Shown here in pieces: positions 1 to 50,508 of a DNA stretch of 64,000 nt. The stretch spans positions 16,751,786-16,815,785 of the forward strand of contig NC_135176.1 in the NCBI RefSeq assembly GCF_041146795.1. Direction: 5' to 3'. The translations under genes were made by a program, and so were the position numbers. The stretch is from Maylandia zebra (taxonomy: Eukaryota > Chordata > Actinopteri > Cichliformes > Cichlidae). The notes under the pieces were generated by a model. That model saw only the letters and a list, made by a program, of their open reading frames with translations, was not told the origin of the DNA and ran no database searches. Positions within the stretch are counted from its first letter, which is position 1. The number at the start of each line of letters is the position of its first letter.

Positions 1-379
1 AAGAAAGTTCATCATTGGGGGAACTGGGAATCTCCACTACTCTTGACGCTCTCATTGGGATTGAAAAAGAAAACAATTTAAATGAGACATAAAATGATTA
101 AAAATTCCTTCTTTGATAAACAGCTTTTGTTTTCCCCATTCAGTCCACAAACACAATGCCCTAACTTATCTTTTCAATAACAAGCATACATGACTGCATG
201 CATGGTCACAAGCAATGCATTCTCTCTGTTTATAGACAGAAAATTAACTGGAATATGGAGACAAACAGCAGATAGAGCCATTTACTCTGCAATGCTCTAT
301 ACATTCCACAAGCTCCTCTTGGTTTGTTTACTTTGCATATTTTCATTTTGCACACTTTCCATTTGTCTTTATCCCTGAC
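1..379. other. fat3 intron, window edge
   Basis: AT-rich sequence downstream of the exon 29 donor. I see no cadherin-coding stretch in the required phase 0 and no recognisable repeat. Confidence 0.7.
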
Positions 380-40455
<40,076 letters not shown>

Positions 40456-41044
40456 CACTATCCCATCATCCAGTCACCCTGTATTTGGAAAGAATCACAA
40501 TTAAAATAAAGGACTTGATTTTAGTTGGTCATTCAGTAGGAATGTGTGTTCTGCTGATAAAAAAAAAAAAAAACTTTGGATGATCAGGCACAAAAACATT
40601 TTAGAGGGAGTTATTATCACTACATTGATATGATGATGCTCACACTTTGCATTGAAACAATGAGAAAGGCTGTGAAGCAACGAATCAACTTCAAACCACA
40701 GCTCATTTGCACAGTCTCACAGAAACACATCATGTCATCTAAATAAAATAACAGGGGTCATAATAATAAAGACTCCTTTAACAGAGACAAGCAGGGCTGT
40801 GATATTTTCAGAAAGTAGAACATAATTACAACAAACACATCATTGTGAAAGCACAGACAACCAATTAAAAAACCAATTTAACAAGTGTCAGACAACAAAA
40901 AGGGCAAAATAATAAAAATAAAGAAGTTTAAAAATCTTTTCTTCTTCTGTTGCCTACAAATTTTTATTGCTGTCTCTACATGATCGTGACTCAACTTCGA
41001 GAAACACTGAAATATATCGGATCTATAGATAGGACTGTACCAGC

Positions 41045-41067
41045 AATAAATAAATAAATAAATAAAT
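41045..41067. repeat. (AAAT)n repeat
   Basis: About 5.5 perfect tetranucleotide units. Confidence 0.93.
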
Positions 41068-41747
41068 CTTCAATCACAATCCAGCGATTTAACATCAACA
41101 TCCCTGCTGAGAGGCTATGCCGGGAGATCTGCACAATCGTGTCCTGCAGTAATCCAGTGAAACGCGTCTCTGCAAAATCCACGAGTTTATTAACTTACAC
41201 TTTGTTGCTACAGTGTGTCGCTTAAGTACCGGTACTGCATACATTTGTACAGACTTCACTTACACATTGCAAAGTGACCTACCTTTAGATGAAACCGATG
41301 CAATCAGTGAAATTAAATCCTGTCCCATTCTCACTCAATAATTACAAAAAAGAAAAGAAAGAAAGGCAAAATGGCCGCTTATGGATGCGCGAAAAAAAGC
41401 CTTTAGATATATCCCGATAGGCAGTTATCTAGTACACTGCAGCTATCCTCGTAAAACTATATAGCTATTGCCCCCGTTCCATGCACCTGATAACTGTAAG
41501 CCTGAGTGCAGAGGGCTATCCCGGCTTGCATTTGCAATAGTTACAACCAAACTAAGATTAGATAAGTTCTACATTCGTTTTCTATAAGGTTAAAGTCCGA
41601 GAGAGATGTGAACCAGAGAAGATGTCGCTTATTGCAAGTTTGGAAGCGGCCAGCATCAGCTGTCGCCTGTGTGGGACCGGAGTGCGCTCACAGGCTGGAG
41701 GTGGTGGCGGGCAAGCGCCGATCTTTGCCGAGTGCAGCCGACAACAT

Positions 41748-41756
41748 CCGGAAGTG
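41748..41756 (+). promoter_or_regulatory. ETS-family site in candidate chordc1 promoter
   Basis: CCGGAAGTG, the consensus for GABP/ELK-type ETS factors, 108 bp upstream of the chordc1 ATG in a CpG-containing, GC-richer segment. This is the usual architecture of TATA-less housekeeping promoters. The motif is read directly; its role is inferred. No clear heat-shock element was found, although chordc1 is heat-inducible in mammals. Confidence 0.55.
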
Positions 41757-41863
41757 TAATGTTCAACACCTTAAAGCAAACGGCGGCGAGCTCTCTGACA
41801 CACGAGCTCTGTAGTGGTTAGTTAGAAATCTGATCATTCGTTGTACTTCTCCCACCAGTCACT

Positions 41864-41927
41864 ATGTCTGTTTTGTGTTATAATAAGGGATGTGGACAAC
41901 GATTTGATCCAGAAAATAACCCAGCCG
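41864..41927 (+). CDS. chordc1: chordc1 exon 1 (coding part)
   Basis: Starts at ATG TCT GTT; encodes [19 protein letters not shown] and ends in phase 1 at GTGAGT. It supplies the first CHORD1 zinc ligands. Confidence 0.95.
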
Positions 41928-44900
41928 GTGAGTGGTCTTACTTTACTATCGATGTCCATTGTATGTTCCCTGAGTGTTAGCAAGCTAACCTCTCATCATC
42001 TGGAAATTTCTACCGTGAGCAGGCCCGATGGGCCCGTGTTGCTAACCTTATGTCAGTTAGCTGTTCAACTTAATTCATTCGTTTCCTTCGTTTTATATCT
42101 GATAAATAACACACGGGCCCTCTGTGAGTTAGTTTTATCATGCTGTAGTTAGCATGTTAAGCTCCTGCGATTAAAAGGCAACGTTAGACTTTGCGGGACG
42201 GTTGTGCGGACGCTGTAAGCGGTTTAAAGTTTCAGAAAGCCGGTTCCTTCCACATAAAGTATCTAAAGATCGTTATTCACGTATACAACGTTACATGTGT
42301 AGCCATACAAGTAGTGTGAATGCGGCAGTCACATTTTCAATTCAACGTTGGAAGTTTTAATCACTTGCTTACAATCGGCATCCCTTATAGTGATCTTAGT
42401 TCATCCGGCTGGTAATTATGTGACTGAATTATTCATTATTGTGAGTCGTTGAACTTTTCCACTTGGCTTTAGAAGAAAGTAGATGCTAGCTCGCTTTTAA
42501 CTGCTTTCCATAATCAATGCAAACAATTTAAAGAGAAAACTGAAGAGACGAGTGGGACCAGTAGGCAGTTAACTACTTATTAAAAGAGTCACCACAGTGT
42601 GCAAGAAAATATATACAAGAAAAGCCTTAAAAAATACCAGCACAACAACGGGGAGGGAGGGGGGGCTAACCTTAAAATACAAGTAAATACATGCACATTT
42701 AGGTAACAAGTGCTTCTGTATTATGAAACGTATTTGTGATTAAATCAGTTACAAACACAGATAACACTCTGACATGCACCAACTAAAAGCGATGAGCTCC
42801 CTTGTGACTTTTGGGGTTACTGAGGTTGGCTGTCTGACCCTGATGTTGGAAGTTGAACTAATAATCATTCTCATAACTCGGATGATACTCCATCTGCTGG
42901 TTAGCCTACATGGTTTCTATATTTGATAGTGTTTTCTGTACTTGGAGCATGTTTCAATAAGCAGTTGTATATCCCGCATGTCTTCCCTTGACAGTCAAAG
43001 ATGTAAAATTAGTAGGGGGAAACTACTTCCTCCGCGATACACACAGTGAATGAAAAGAAGTGCAATGTATTTATCATTATCTTTTTTTTCTGACTGCCAG
43101 GCTTACCCTTGAGGGAAGCCAAACTGTGTTTTGAGCCCAGAGTGTTCACTGCCAGCAGCTAAACATCGATATGTGAAAGCGAGAGCAGGTGGAGCAACCA
43201 GTTAGAAATCAGGACATTTTACACAGGCAAACATGATGTGTTTGCATGTACCCAGAAGAGGTACATGTAAACACCTTTTTTAAATTTTAGCAAAATATAG
43301 ATCTACGACATAGACCTTAAAAATTTAAAGGAGGCCCAAAGATCAGTTGGTGTTTCCAGCCTGTTATACAGTTAAAGTCCAGTTTTTATTTGACATATGG
43401 TGAATTTGTGATTATTAATATTTCATGCATGTAAAGGATAACTAATTAAATTCTACCCTTTTTTGTCTTCTTTAAAAAATGTGCATTTTCAGTCACCTTA
43501 CAAAACCCACAAATACTGTGGAGTAGGAAGACGATCGCTGTCATTATAAGCCACACCATTCTCCTTGTAACAGATGTGTTGTTTGTGTTTATATGAAGCC
43601 ACATTGAAAAATAAATAAATAAAATTCAAGATCGCAATTTTGTCTTCAGCTCCCACGACAGAAACCTCAACGTGACTTATTTCCTTTCTTTAGAATGGTC
43701 CACCTCTATCCTCAAGTAATCTAACATTGTGTACACCCCCTGTGTAGGAGTCCAGTCTGATTTCCATTTTAATGGGATGCTAATTTTCTCATAACGGTAG
43801 AGTATATTATCTTTACCTTCAGAGGTATGCAAGAGGTGTGTCAAAGTCAGGAAGCACAGATTGGGCACAGCTCCGGCTGTACTACAGGGAAAATGCTTGA
43901 TTTATGGTACCCACCGGTAGGGCTGGGCGATATGACCCAAAATTCATATCTCGATATTTTTTAGCTGGATGGCGATATAAGATATATATCTCGATTTTTT
44001 TTTTTTTTTAAGCCATAAGTTAAGAACAAAAAGAGAGTTCTTAGTCACACTGTGTCCCAGATGTCACACGGGCACTTTTATTTACATACAGCGTAGATAT
44101 TACTCAAAAATAAATTATCAGCATATATTAAATAATCATGGTCCATAAATAAAAGAAAACAATGTTGTTTTTGTGCATAACAAAAAGCTCACAATTGTGC
44201 AGTCAAAATGTAAACTAATAGACGCTGAGCATAATAACAAAGAGACAGATTTCACAGCTGTACCACGTCTCTGAACAGGTGCCATCCTTATACACACACA
44301 GTACGTATCACTCCGCGAGGCTCCTCCTCTGTAGCCGTAATTCTCCGACAATCCATCAAGCGGTGCAGCTCCGTAGCTTAGCAAAGTCATATTAAAACAT
44401 TTTTTGACAGATTGCTGAGCGCTGTGTACCACATAAAATCGGTTCGCGGTCAGTAAGCACAACCAGAATTCATACATAAGGCGCACTGTCGATTTTTGAG
44501 AAAAGGAAAGGATTTTAGGCCGTGCAGCCCCTCTGGGCTGCATGTCGTTAGCGCGGTTAGCTCGCTAACACGTTGACGCCATCCAGCCCCATGCACGGTA
44601 ACTCGCTAACGGAGATTTTCCGCTTTCATCTTGTCATTGCCTGCAGGTGAAGCTATGGGGGAGTTGTGTTCAGTGCAGGAGAGGCGAGGCCGAGTAACGT
44701 TGCGTAGAGACAAAAGTGGACGAAAGAGAGGCAAACCTGCGGCTCCACAAGTATAATTATAACGTAACATAGACTATATCGATATAAACGATATTGTCAC
44801 ATCTTATATCTCGTATGAAAATATATCGATATTTTTTAAAAACTCGATATATCGCCCAGCCCTACCCACCGGCCAATTTCCTTTATTCGTTCTGCAGCGA

Positions 44901-47900
44901 TTTATTTTTAAAGAGTAGATGATGAAAATAGAATACGAGTTACAGTAAAACCTCAAATAATGATGATGGTAGTGTGACTAAAGTGCATCACAAATCTGTT
45001 ATTTTCAAATAGTCATACTCATTTTAATATATTGGTTAAATGTGTATGTATATATTGTACTTTGTGCTTTGTAGATTGCTCAAGTAATAAAAATTTGTTT
45101 TTTGAACACTAAGGATGTTCATGCCATTCTGTCTTTCCGGTAAACACTTCTTGTAGTTATTGGTATATATGTTGTTGTTGTTGTTGTTGTTGTTTTAATC
45201 CTACAGTTTACATATGCACATATTAGAATGTCAGTTCAAATTTTTTGCATTATGTCTTTAAATCATTCTGAGTACCTTTTAATAAATACTCTGAGTGGCC
45301 AAACTTGACTGCAAACTACCCATCATTACATAAAGCTCCCTAAAGCGTTCGGGCTACTTTTCTACAACTACAGTCAGCATTTTTCAAAACAAACGTACAC
45401 TTTTCCACAGCGGCTATTTAGAGCAGACTTGTAAACAGTCATTGTTCCCACAACTACATGATTTCTCCCCAAAGTTAATCAAAGATGCATTTTGTTTTCA
45501 CAGATGGCTGCACCTATCATCCAGGAGTCCCAGTATTCCACGATGCCTTGAAGGTAAAGCACCCGAAAATGCACAGCTAGCTTGTGTCTTCTTCCTGTTA
45601 TTTGATCAAAGCTAATGTTTCTGTTATTTCCTTCAGGGATGGTCTTGCTGCAAGAGAAGAACTACTGACTTCTCAGACTTCCTCAGCATTGTTGTAAGTT
45701 CTCTGTTTAACCTTAGTCGTTTTCTCTGCTCTATTCTCCATGGTGATGTCTCTGTTGTCTGTTGTTTCATAGTTATTGACTGGCACCTTTGCCATGGCCA
45801 AAACAGCCTGAGCTTTTATTTTGTGCGAGTCCAACACGGTGACCTTCTCCTCACAGGGCTGTACAAAAGGTCCCCACAACAAAGAGAAGCCCCCTGAGCC
45901 GGTGAAACCAGATGTGACATCTTCAGGAGAAAAGAAGGAGTTAGAGGACCAAAAGCCAAAGTTTAATGAGTACATCATCTCTGCACCGAAACCTCAGGAG
46001 GCGATATGCAGACCAAGGTTGGCATCAGCCATATTTTTATGTTTTTTAATGCTTTCATGTGAGCGATAGCCATTTCTGGAGGCATCATGTTTCTGTTGTC
46101 ATTTTTTTTTTGTGTGTGTGTGTGTGTGTGTTCTGTGTTGCACTTGGACCTAAGGCTGAACGGATTACTGTTTGGTTAAATCTAAAGTCAAGGCAACTAA
46201 ATTGTCATGAAAAATAAGCTCTGTTTACGGGGTATTTTTAGGACTTAAATCTTCAATGCTAAGCTAAGCATCAACGGGATACTCTGAAGTGTTCTTACCA
46301 AGGTTTGGGGTTTTGTTTTATAACCTGGGTGGTTTCCCCCACTGTTAAAAGAAAGTGGACAGGCTCAAGCACTTAACACTGAAATATTAAAGCCCTTCTC
46401 AAGCAGAGTATAGATCCTAGATTGGGTTTGCACCAAAAATCACCCTTCCAAATGATTACTGCACACAGAAGCACATTTTTGTTTTGTTTTCCTTATAGTA
46501 TTTTAATATATATTTGTTGTTATAGTCCTGATGAGCCAGCGGTGAGATTGCAGCATAAAGTCTCTGCATCTCTGAAGCAGGCACTGGAGAAACTTAAACT
46601 AACTGAAAATGCTGAAGAGACAAAAGGTAAGAGCTGAATTTGTTTTTTGTATTTTTCTGTTTCTCTCATTACCTCTTACATTTTAGACAGAAAGGTGATG
46701 GTATCAGTAGGACTTCTGCTGGGAAGCTGCCATCGTCTGTGTCATTCACATAATAGAATTTGAGTTAAAGCTTCATAAGAGTCAATGTACTGTTTTATAA
46801 TTTTCTTCATGGGCTCAATTATTTTGTCTTTATAGAGGAAGAAAGTGACGAGATCAAAATTGGAACGTCCTGTAAAAACGGAGGCTGTACTAAAGTAAGT
46901 ACTAACAGCAGCTTTAATGTATGAAGTCACATTTGTTTCATAGGTTGTATTGTTTCTTTGTAAGTATATGTGTAATTCCGAGTTGTTCGTGATAAATAGT
47001 ATTGCAAAACTGCTCTCTGAAAAGGGGGAAGTGGATCTTTTTCCTCTGTCTCTGCATTTTCTCTGAGATAGATATAAAGCTAAGTTTTTGGGGGCTCAAG
47101 CTAATCGAGTCTGTCAGAGCAGAAACTCTAAGATTAGAACAGAAATTGAGTAAAATTGTCATTGACATGCGTAGTAGAAGCTTAGAGTGGGATTGTAGTG
47201 ATTTACATAATTGTACTTTAACTTGTTTGCTTGAAAGCCACAACACATTTTCTCAAGGGTTTCTTGCTTTTAGTTTATCCATAAGATTGGGTCTTTGTAG
47301 AAGCCTGGATTGGTACTTTTTTGGACTTTTTTAGCAGGAACTATTTTTCTAAAACATTGGTACATAGACTATTACAGTGGAAATGATCGTTTGCTGAGTT
47401 GCAAAGTAATTAAGAGACTGTCATTTCCAGAAAAAAAATGCATAAAAGTTCTAAATTGTTTTTGAATGTCATTGGGTGAAAAAAGTATTTAATCTCCCCA
47501 AAACACATGAATTAGTACTTTGTGGAAAAACCCTTGTTGGCAAGCACAGCAGTAAGATGTTTCCTGTATTTGGTCACCAGGTTTGCACATATCTCAGAAG
47601 TGATTTTTATTTTTTTTTTCTCACGCCTTATTACAGAAACTCAGTCCTTTTGTTTTCTATGCTCCTAATAAGCAACTCCAAGCTTCAGCTCTCTCCATAG
47701 ATTTTCTATAGGACTGGGGTATAAAGACCAGCTAGCCACTCCTTTGTTGTGTTAGCAGTATATTTTGGGTCTTTGTAATTCTGGAATATTCATCTTCAGT
47801 GTTCTGGCTGATTGAAGGAGGTTCTCGTCCAACATTTGACAGTATCAGAATAAAATACTTAATTCTAATTAGAATTACACTCTAATCACTTCTAACTTTT

Positions 47901-49489
47901 ATGTAATGTGGGATTTTTTTTGTTTGTTTGTTTCCATGGATTTATGGTTGATATTCTGTCTCTCTCCATTAAATATGAAACTACTATAAAAATTGGAGGC
48001 TGTTTATTTCTTTTCAGTGAGCAAACTTCCAAATTCAGCGGGGCATCAAATAATTATTTCCCCCGCTGAGCTTTAGATTTTTATAAGCAGGACAGTTGAG
48101 GAAGTTGTTGTTGGGTGCCTTCAGACTCAACAAGAGTTGAAGTAACAAAGTTGGAATTCTTAAACTTTAACTCAAGACATTTAATGGTTAAAAAAGAGCT
48201 AATTGCCTCATTTGCATTTTTTCGCCTGACAAAAAAGCAAAAAAAGTGTTTGTGTTTGTTGAGGGCTCAACTGTTCTTGTTATCCTCAGAGTTTTGAAGG
48301 ACCTGCAAGTGATTCGGATGTGTGCCTATACCATGCTGGATTTCCCATCTTTCACGAAGGGTTAGTATTACTTATCGCGTTTTCAAATTATTATGTAGAG
48401 AGTGTTAAATTCACCCGATTCCTTTCCAAATGTGTTTCTTACATTAATGCGGAATATTAGATCTGCTCTCTGTAAAAGAAACATGAAGGCACCATTATGA
48501 TTCTCCTGTTAGTCTTGTTTACCTTTTCTCTTGAGTGACAAGTTATTGACTGCTAAAAATCCAGCAGGTGTTATATCTTTCCTGCATCTCCAGGATGAAA
48601 TACTGGAGCTGCTGTAAAAGGAAAACCTCAGACTTTAATACCTTCCTCTCTCAAGAGGGCTGTACAAAGGGAACACATCTATGGAGGAAAAAAGATGCGG
48701 TAGGTGTGCCAGCTTGGCAGCAAGTAATCATTTATGTGTGCAGGCCTGCATAAAGGAAACTCACCTGTGACTCCATCTAGTGGTGTCTGCTGGCAGAGGC
48801 TGAAGAGCTGAATTTGAACATTTGTCTTGTATGAAAATTCTTTACAGGGTAAGAAGGTGGTCCCGTGTCGGTTTGACTGGCACCAGACTGGGACGCAGGT
48901 CATCATTTCTATCTATGCCAAGAATGCAGTCCCAGAGCTAAGCTATGTGGATGCCAACAGCACTACGGTGAGTCTATCCGATCGTTCCTCTTCATATCAA
49001 AACATCTTGGGTTTGGATTTTTTTCCTTCTTATTATCTAATGCTGATTTTTGCTTTTCTCCTTCAGCTCGACATACACATTATATTTGATGGAGAGAAGG
49101 AATTTGAGCAGAAAATCAGCCTTTGGGGAGTAAGTCTTATTTATTATTATGTTATTAGTCTGCACTACATTTCATTCAGTTTGAACTCATTTATTTTCTT
49201 TAATTGTGATGTAATTGAAACCAACAAGAAAAATAGCAAATTTCAATTTTTTTTAATTCATTTTTTTTCTTTCGCACCCTGTTTGTTAACGGAGTCTTTT
49301 GTCTTGCAGGTGATAGACGTGAGTAAAAGTTTGGTGAACATGATGGCGGCCAAGATCGAGGTAGCCATGAAGAAGTCCGAGGCGATGTCCTGGGCCCGTC
49401 TGGACCTTCCTCCTCCTCCTGCTCCACCCAAGGAGAGCGAGAAGCAAAAATCTGACAGTGAGGACGAGGATGAAGATGAAGATGACTGA
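41864..49489 (+). CDS. chordc1: chordc1: CHORD- and CS-domain HSP90 co-chaperone (complete)
   Basis: Cytosolic and nuclear co-chaperone (morgana/CHP1) that binds HSP90 in an ATP-dependent manner and restrains ROCK-driven centrosome duplication. Eleven coding exons: 41864-41927, 45504-45553, 45637-45693, 45857-46017, 46526-46626, 46836-46894, 48290-48360, 48594-48699, 48848-48967, 49067-49129, 49310-49489. Together they give 1032 nt, 343 aa against 332 in human. CHORD1 (residues 5-64) has [23 protein letters not shown] and GCTKGPH. CHORD2 (157-216) has [22 protein letters not shown] and GCTKGTH. A CS domain (about 227-315) follows. The C-terminus is a D/E-rich tail that human CHORDC1 lacks as I recall. 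All junctions are GT-AG and in phase. The eleven-exon layout fits the mammalian gene. Confidence 0.96.
43918..44864. mobile_element. hAT-type MITE with 8-bp target duplication
   Basis: Perfect 16-bp terminal inverted repeats TAGGGCTGGGCGATAT, with AT-rich subterminal repeats rich in ATATCGAT, flanked by identical 8-bp direct repeats CCCACCGG (43910-43917 and 44865-44872). The 8-bp duplication and ends are typical of hAT elements. No transposase is encoded. Confidence 0.9.
45171..45195. repeat. (TTG)n repeat
   Basis: Eight perfect trinucleotide units. Confidence 0.95.
45504..45553 (+). CDS. chordc1: chordc1 exon 2
   Basis: Encodes [16 protein letters not shown]; phase 1 to 0, acceptor TTCACAG, donor GTAAAG. 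Confidence 0.95.
45637..45693 (+). CDS. chordc1: chordc1 exon 3
   Basis: Encodes [19 protein letters not shown]; phase 0 to 0, preceded by an 83-bp intron. Confidence 0.95.
45857..46017 (+). CDS. chordc1: chordc1 exon 4
   Basis: Finishes CHORD1 ([18 protein letters not shown]) and encodes the linker [17 protein letters not shown]; phase 0 to 2, donor GTTGGC (weak). Confidence 0.93.
46018..46525. other. chordc1 intron 4
   Basis: 508 bp; a poly-T followed by (GT)n at 46111-46131. Nothing else seen. Confidence 0.75.
46111..46131. repeat. (TG)n microsatellite
   Basis: Ten perfect units after a T run. Confidence 0.95.
46526..46626 (+). CDS. chordc1: chordc1 exon 5
   Basis: Linker [20 protein letters not shown] with LEKLKL; phase 2 to 1, donor GTAAGA. 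Confidence 0.93.
46836..46894 (+). CDS. chordc1: chordc1 exon 6
   Basis: Encodes [19 protein letters not shown], the start of CHORD2; phase 1 to 0, donor GTAAGT. Confidence 0.95.
46895..48289. other. chordc1 intron 6
   Basis: 1.4 kb, about half of it a decayed Tc1-like element (47400-48068). Confidence 0.75.
47400..48068 (-). mobile_element. Decayed Tc1-like transposon relic
   Basis: The right end, read inward, is CAGCGGGGGAAATAATTATT, the same terminal type as the relic at 21609. Inside are remnants antisense to a Tc1 transposase, such as TCTCTCCATAGATTTTCTAT and GTTCTGGCTGATTGAAGGAG. It is heavily deleted and the left terminus is not clear. Confidence 0.7.
48290..48360 (+). CDS. chordc1: chordc1 exon 7
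   Basis: Encodes [19 protein letters not shown] and IFHEG of CHORD2; phase 0 to 2, donor GTTAGT. Confidence 0.94.
48594..48699 (+). CDS. chordc1: chordc1 exon 8
   Basis: Encodes [18 protein letters not shown] and [16 protein letters not shown], ending CHORD2; phase 2 to 0, donor GTAGGT. Confidence 0.95.
48848..48967 (+). CDS. chordc1: chordc1 exon 9
   Basis: Start of the CS domain: [28 protein letters not shown]; phase 0 to 0, donor GTGAGT. Confidence 0.95.
49067..49129 (+). CDS. chordc1: chordc1 exon 10
   Basis: Encodes [19 protein letters not shown] and WG of the CS domain; phase 0 to 0, donor GTAAGT. Confidence 0.95.
49310..49489 (+). CDS. chordc1: chordc1 exon 11 with stop
   Basis: Encodes the end of the CS domain ([20 protein letters not shown]), [20 protein letters not shown] and the acidic tail of alternating E and D ending in TGA at 49487. 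Confidence 0.95.
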   Translation: MIDVSKSLVNMMAAKIEVAMKKSEAMSWARLDLPPPPAPPKESEKQKSDSEDEDEDEDD

Positions 49490-50508
49490 TAAGATTGAAA
49501 ATAAAGACACGGTGTGTATGTTTAACTGAACCCAAGGTCACATGCCTCACAGTTAATTCGTTACCTCTTTAACTTTAGCCTTTCTTTGACAACATCAGTG
49601 TTTTTGTTTTTCAAATTAAAGAACTTGATTTTTCTCCCTCCCTCCCTTGTGGGGGTTTTTTTCCAGGGGGGGGGGTCAACTTGTAGTAACAGAATCTTTC
49701 GTTATTTTTTTTTTTAATATATAATTTTTTTTTCCACAGTGATTTAAAAACTGAGTTTCAGCAGGCTTCCAGTCAAGTCCCAGCTAAATTGCACTGAAGT
49801 CCCTGGAAAATTACATCATGCCTTAAAATAAGTTGTCAGTTTTAATTCTGCTCACTTTCACACCCATGCAGACCCATGTCACACTAATGGACCGTGGCTG
49901 TGACCAGATCTCATATTTTCAGGAATAAAATCATTTTTGTTTTTCATAAATTTAATACATCAGACCAAAAAGCTGCCCCGGATTGTCTTGATTTGTCCGC
50001 TTACATCAATATGTTATCCAAACTTGTGTTTTATGAAATGTATTCTGAATCAATTGTGAGACGAGAACTATCACAGCTGAATTATCTTGAGATATACTTT
50101 GGAGATGCACTCTAACTATCCATACTTTTCTCAGTAAAAATTGTAAATTTGCTCCAAATTATGTTTTTTACTTCACTACACTCAATGTAAATTTTGTACA
50201 AGTTTTGCTTTCAGATACTGTATTTATCTTATTTCTTGTCAAAACAAAGTAGTGTGGTTTTAATGAGGATGTACTGTAATGCCAATTAAATACAAAGTAT
50301 TTTAAGCAAAATATTGTATCATAAAATGCTATGCTAGAAAGCATGTGTCTAGGCTTAGATTGTATGAAGTGTTATTTGGCAAAAGGAGAAGCAATGGAAA
50401 AGTAAAGTTCTAGGAAAGGGAACCAGTTTGTCTGACCAAAAAATAAATAAACTTCTGAGATTACATTTTAAAACTGGAGTGGTTGTCTATGGTTTGAATT
50501 CTAACATA

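Larger units (their letters stand above)
40456..41863. other. fat3-chordc1 head-to-head intergenic region
   Basis: 1.4 kb between the two start codons. It contains a probable fat3 5' UTR splice acceptor (at 40479-80), a poly-A run (40559-40573), an (AAAT)n repeat (41045-41067) and a GC-richer segment from about 41640 to 41810 with an ETS-type site. No other gene is seen; a 45-codon ORF at 41622-41759 is discussed in findings. Confidence 0.75.
41928..45503. other. chordc1 intron 1
   Basis: 3.6 kb; holds a 947-bp hAT-type MITE (43918-44864) and a (TTG)n repeat (45171). The rest is AT-rich. Confidence 0.8.

Noticed and set aside
1..70. Possible further fat3 exon at the left edge (minus strand reads ASRVVEIPSSPNDELS)
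   Set aside because: The frame cannot follow exon 29 in phase 0 from any AG nearby without a stop and lacks cadherin motifs.
41608..41814. 68-codon frame overlapping the chordc1 promoter
   Set aside because: No ATG at its start and no homology; the ATG-initiated 45-codon frame in another phase was reported instead, at low interest.
45735..45815. C/D-box snoRNA-like pattern in chordc1 intron 3 (GTGATGT ... CTGA)
   Set aside because: The C box is imperfect and no terminal stem forms; chance match.
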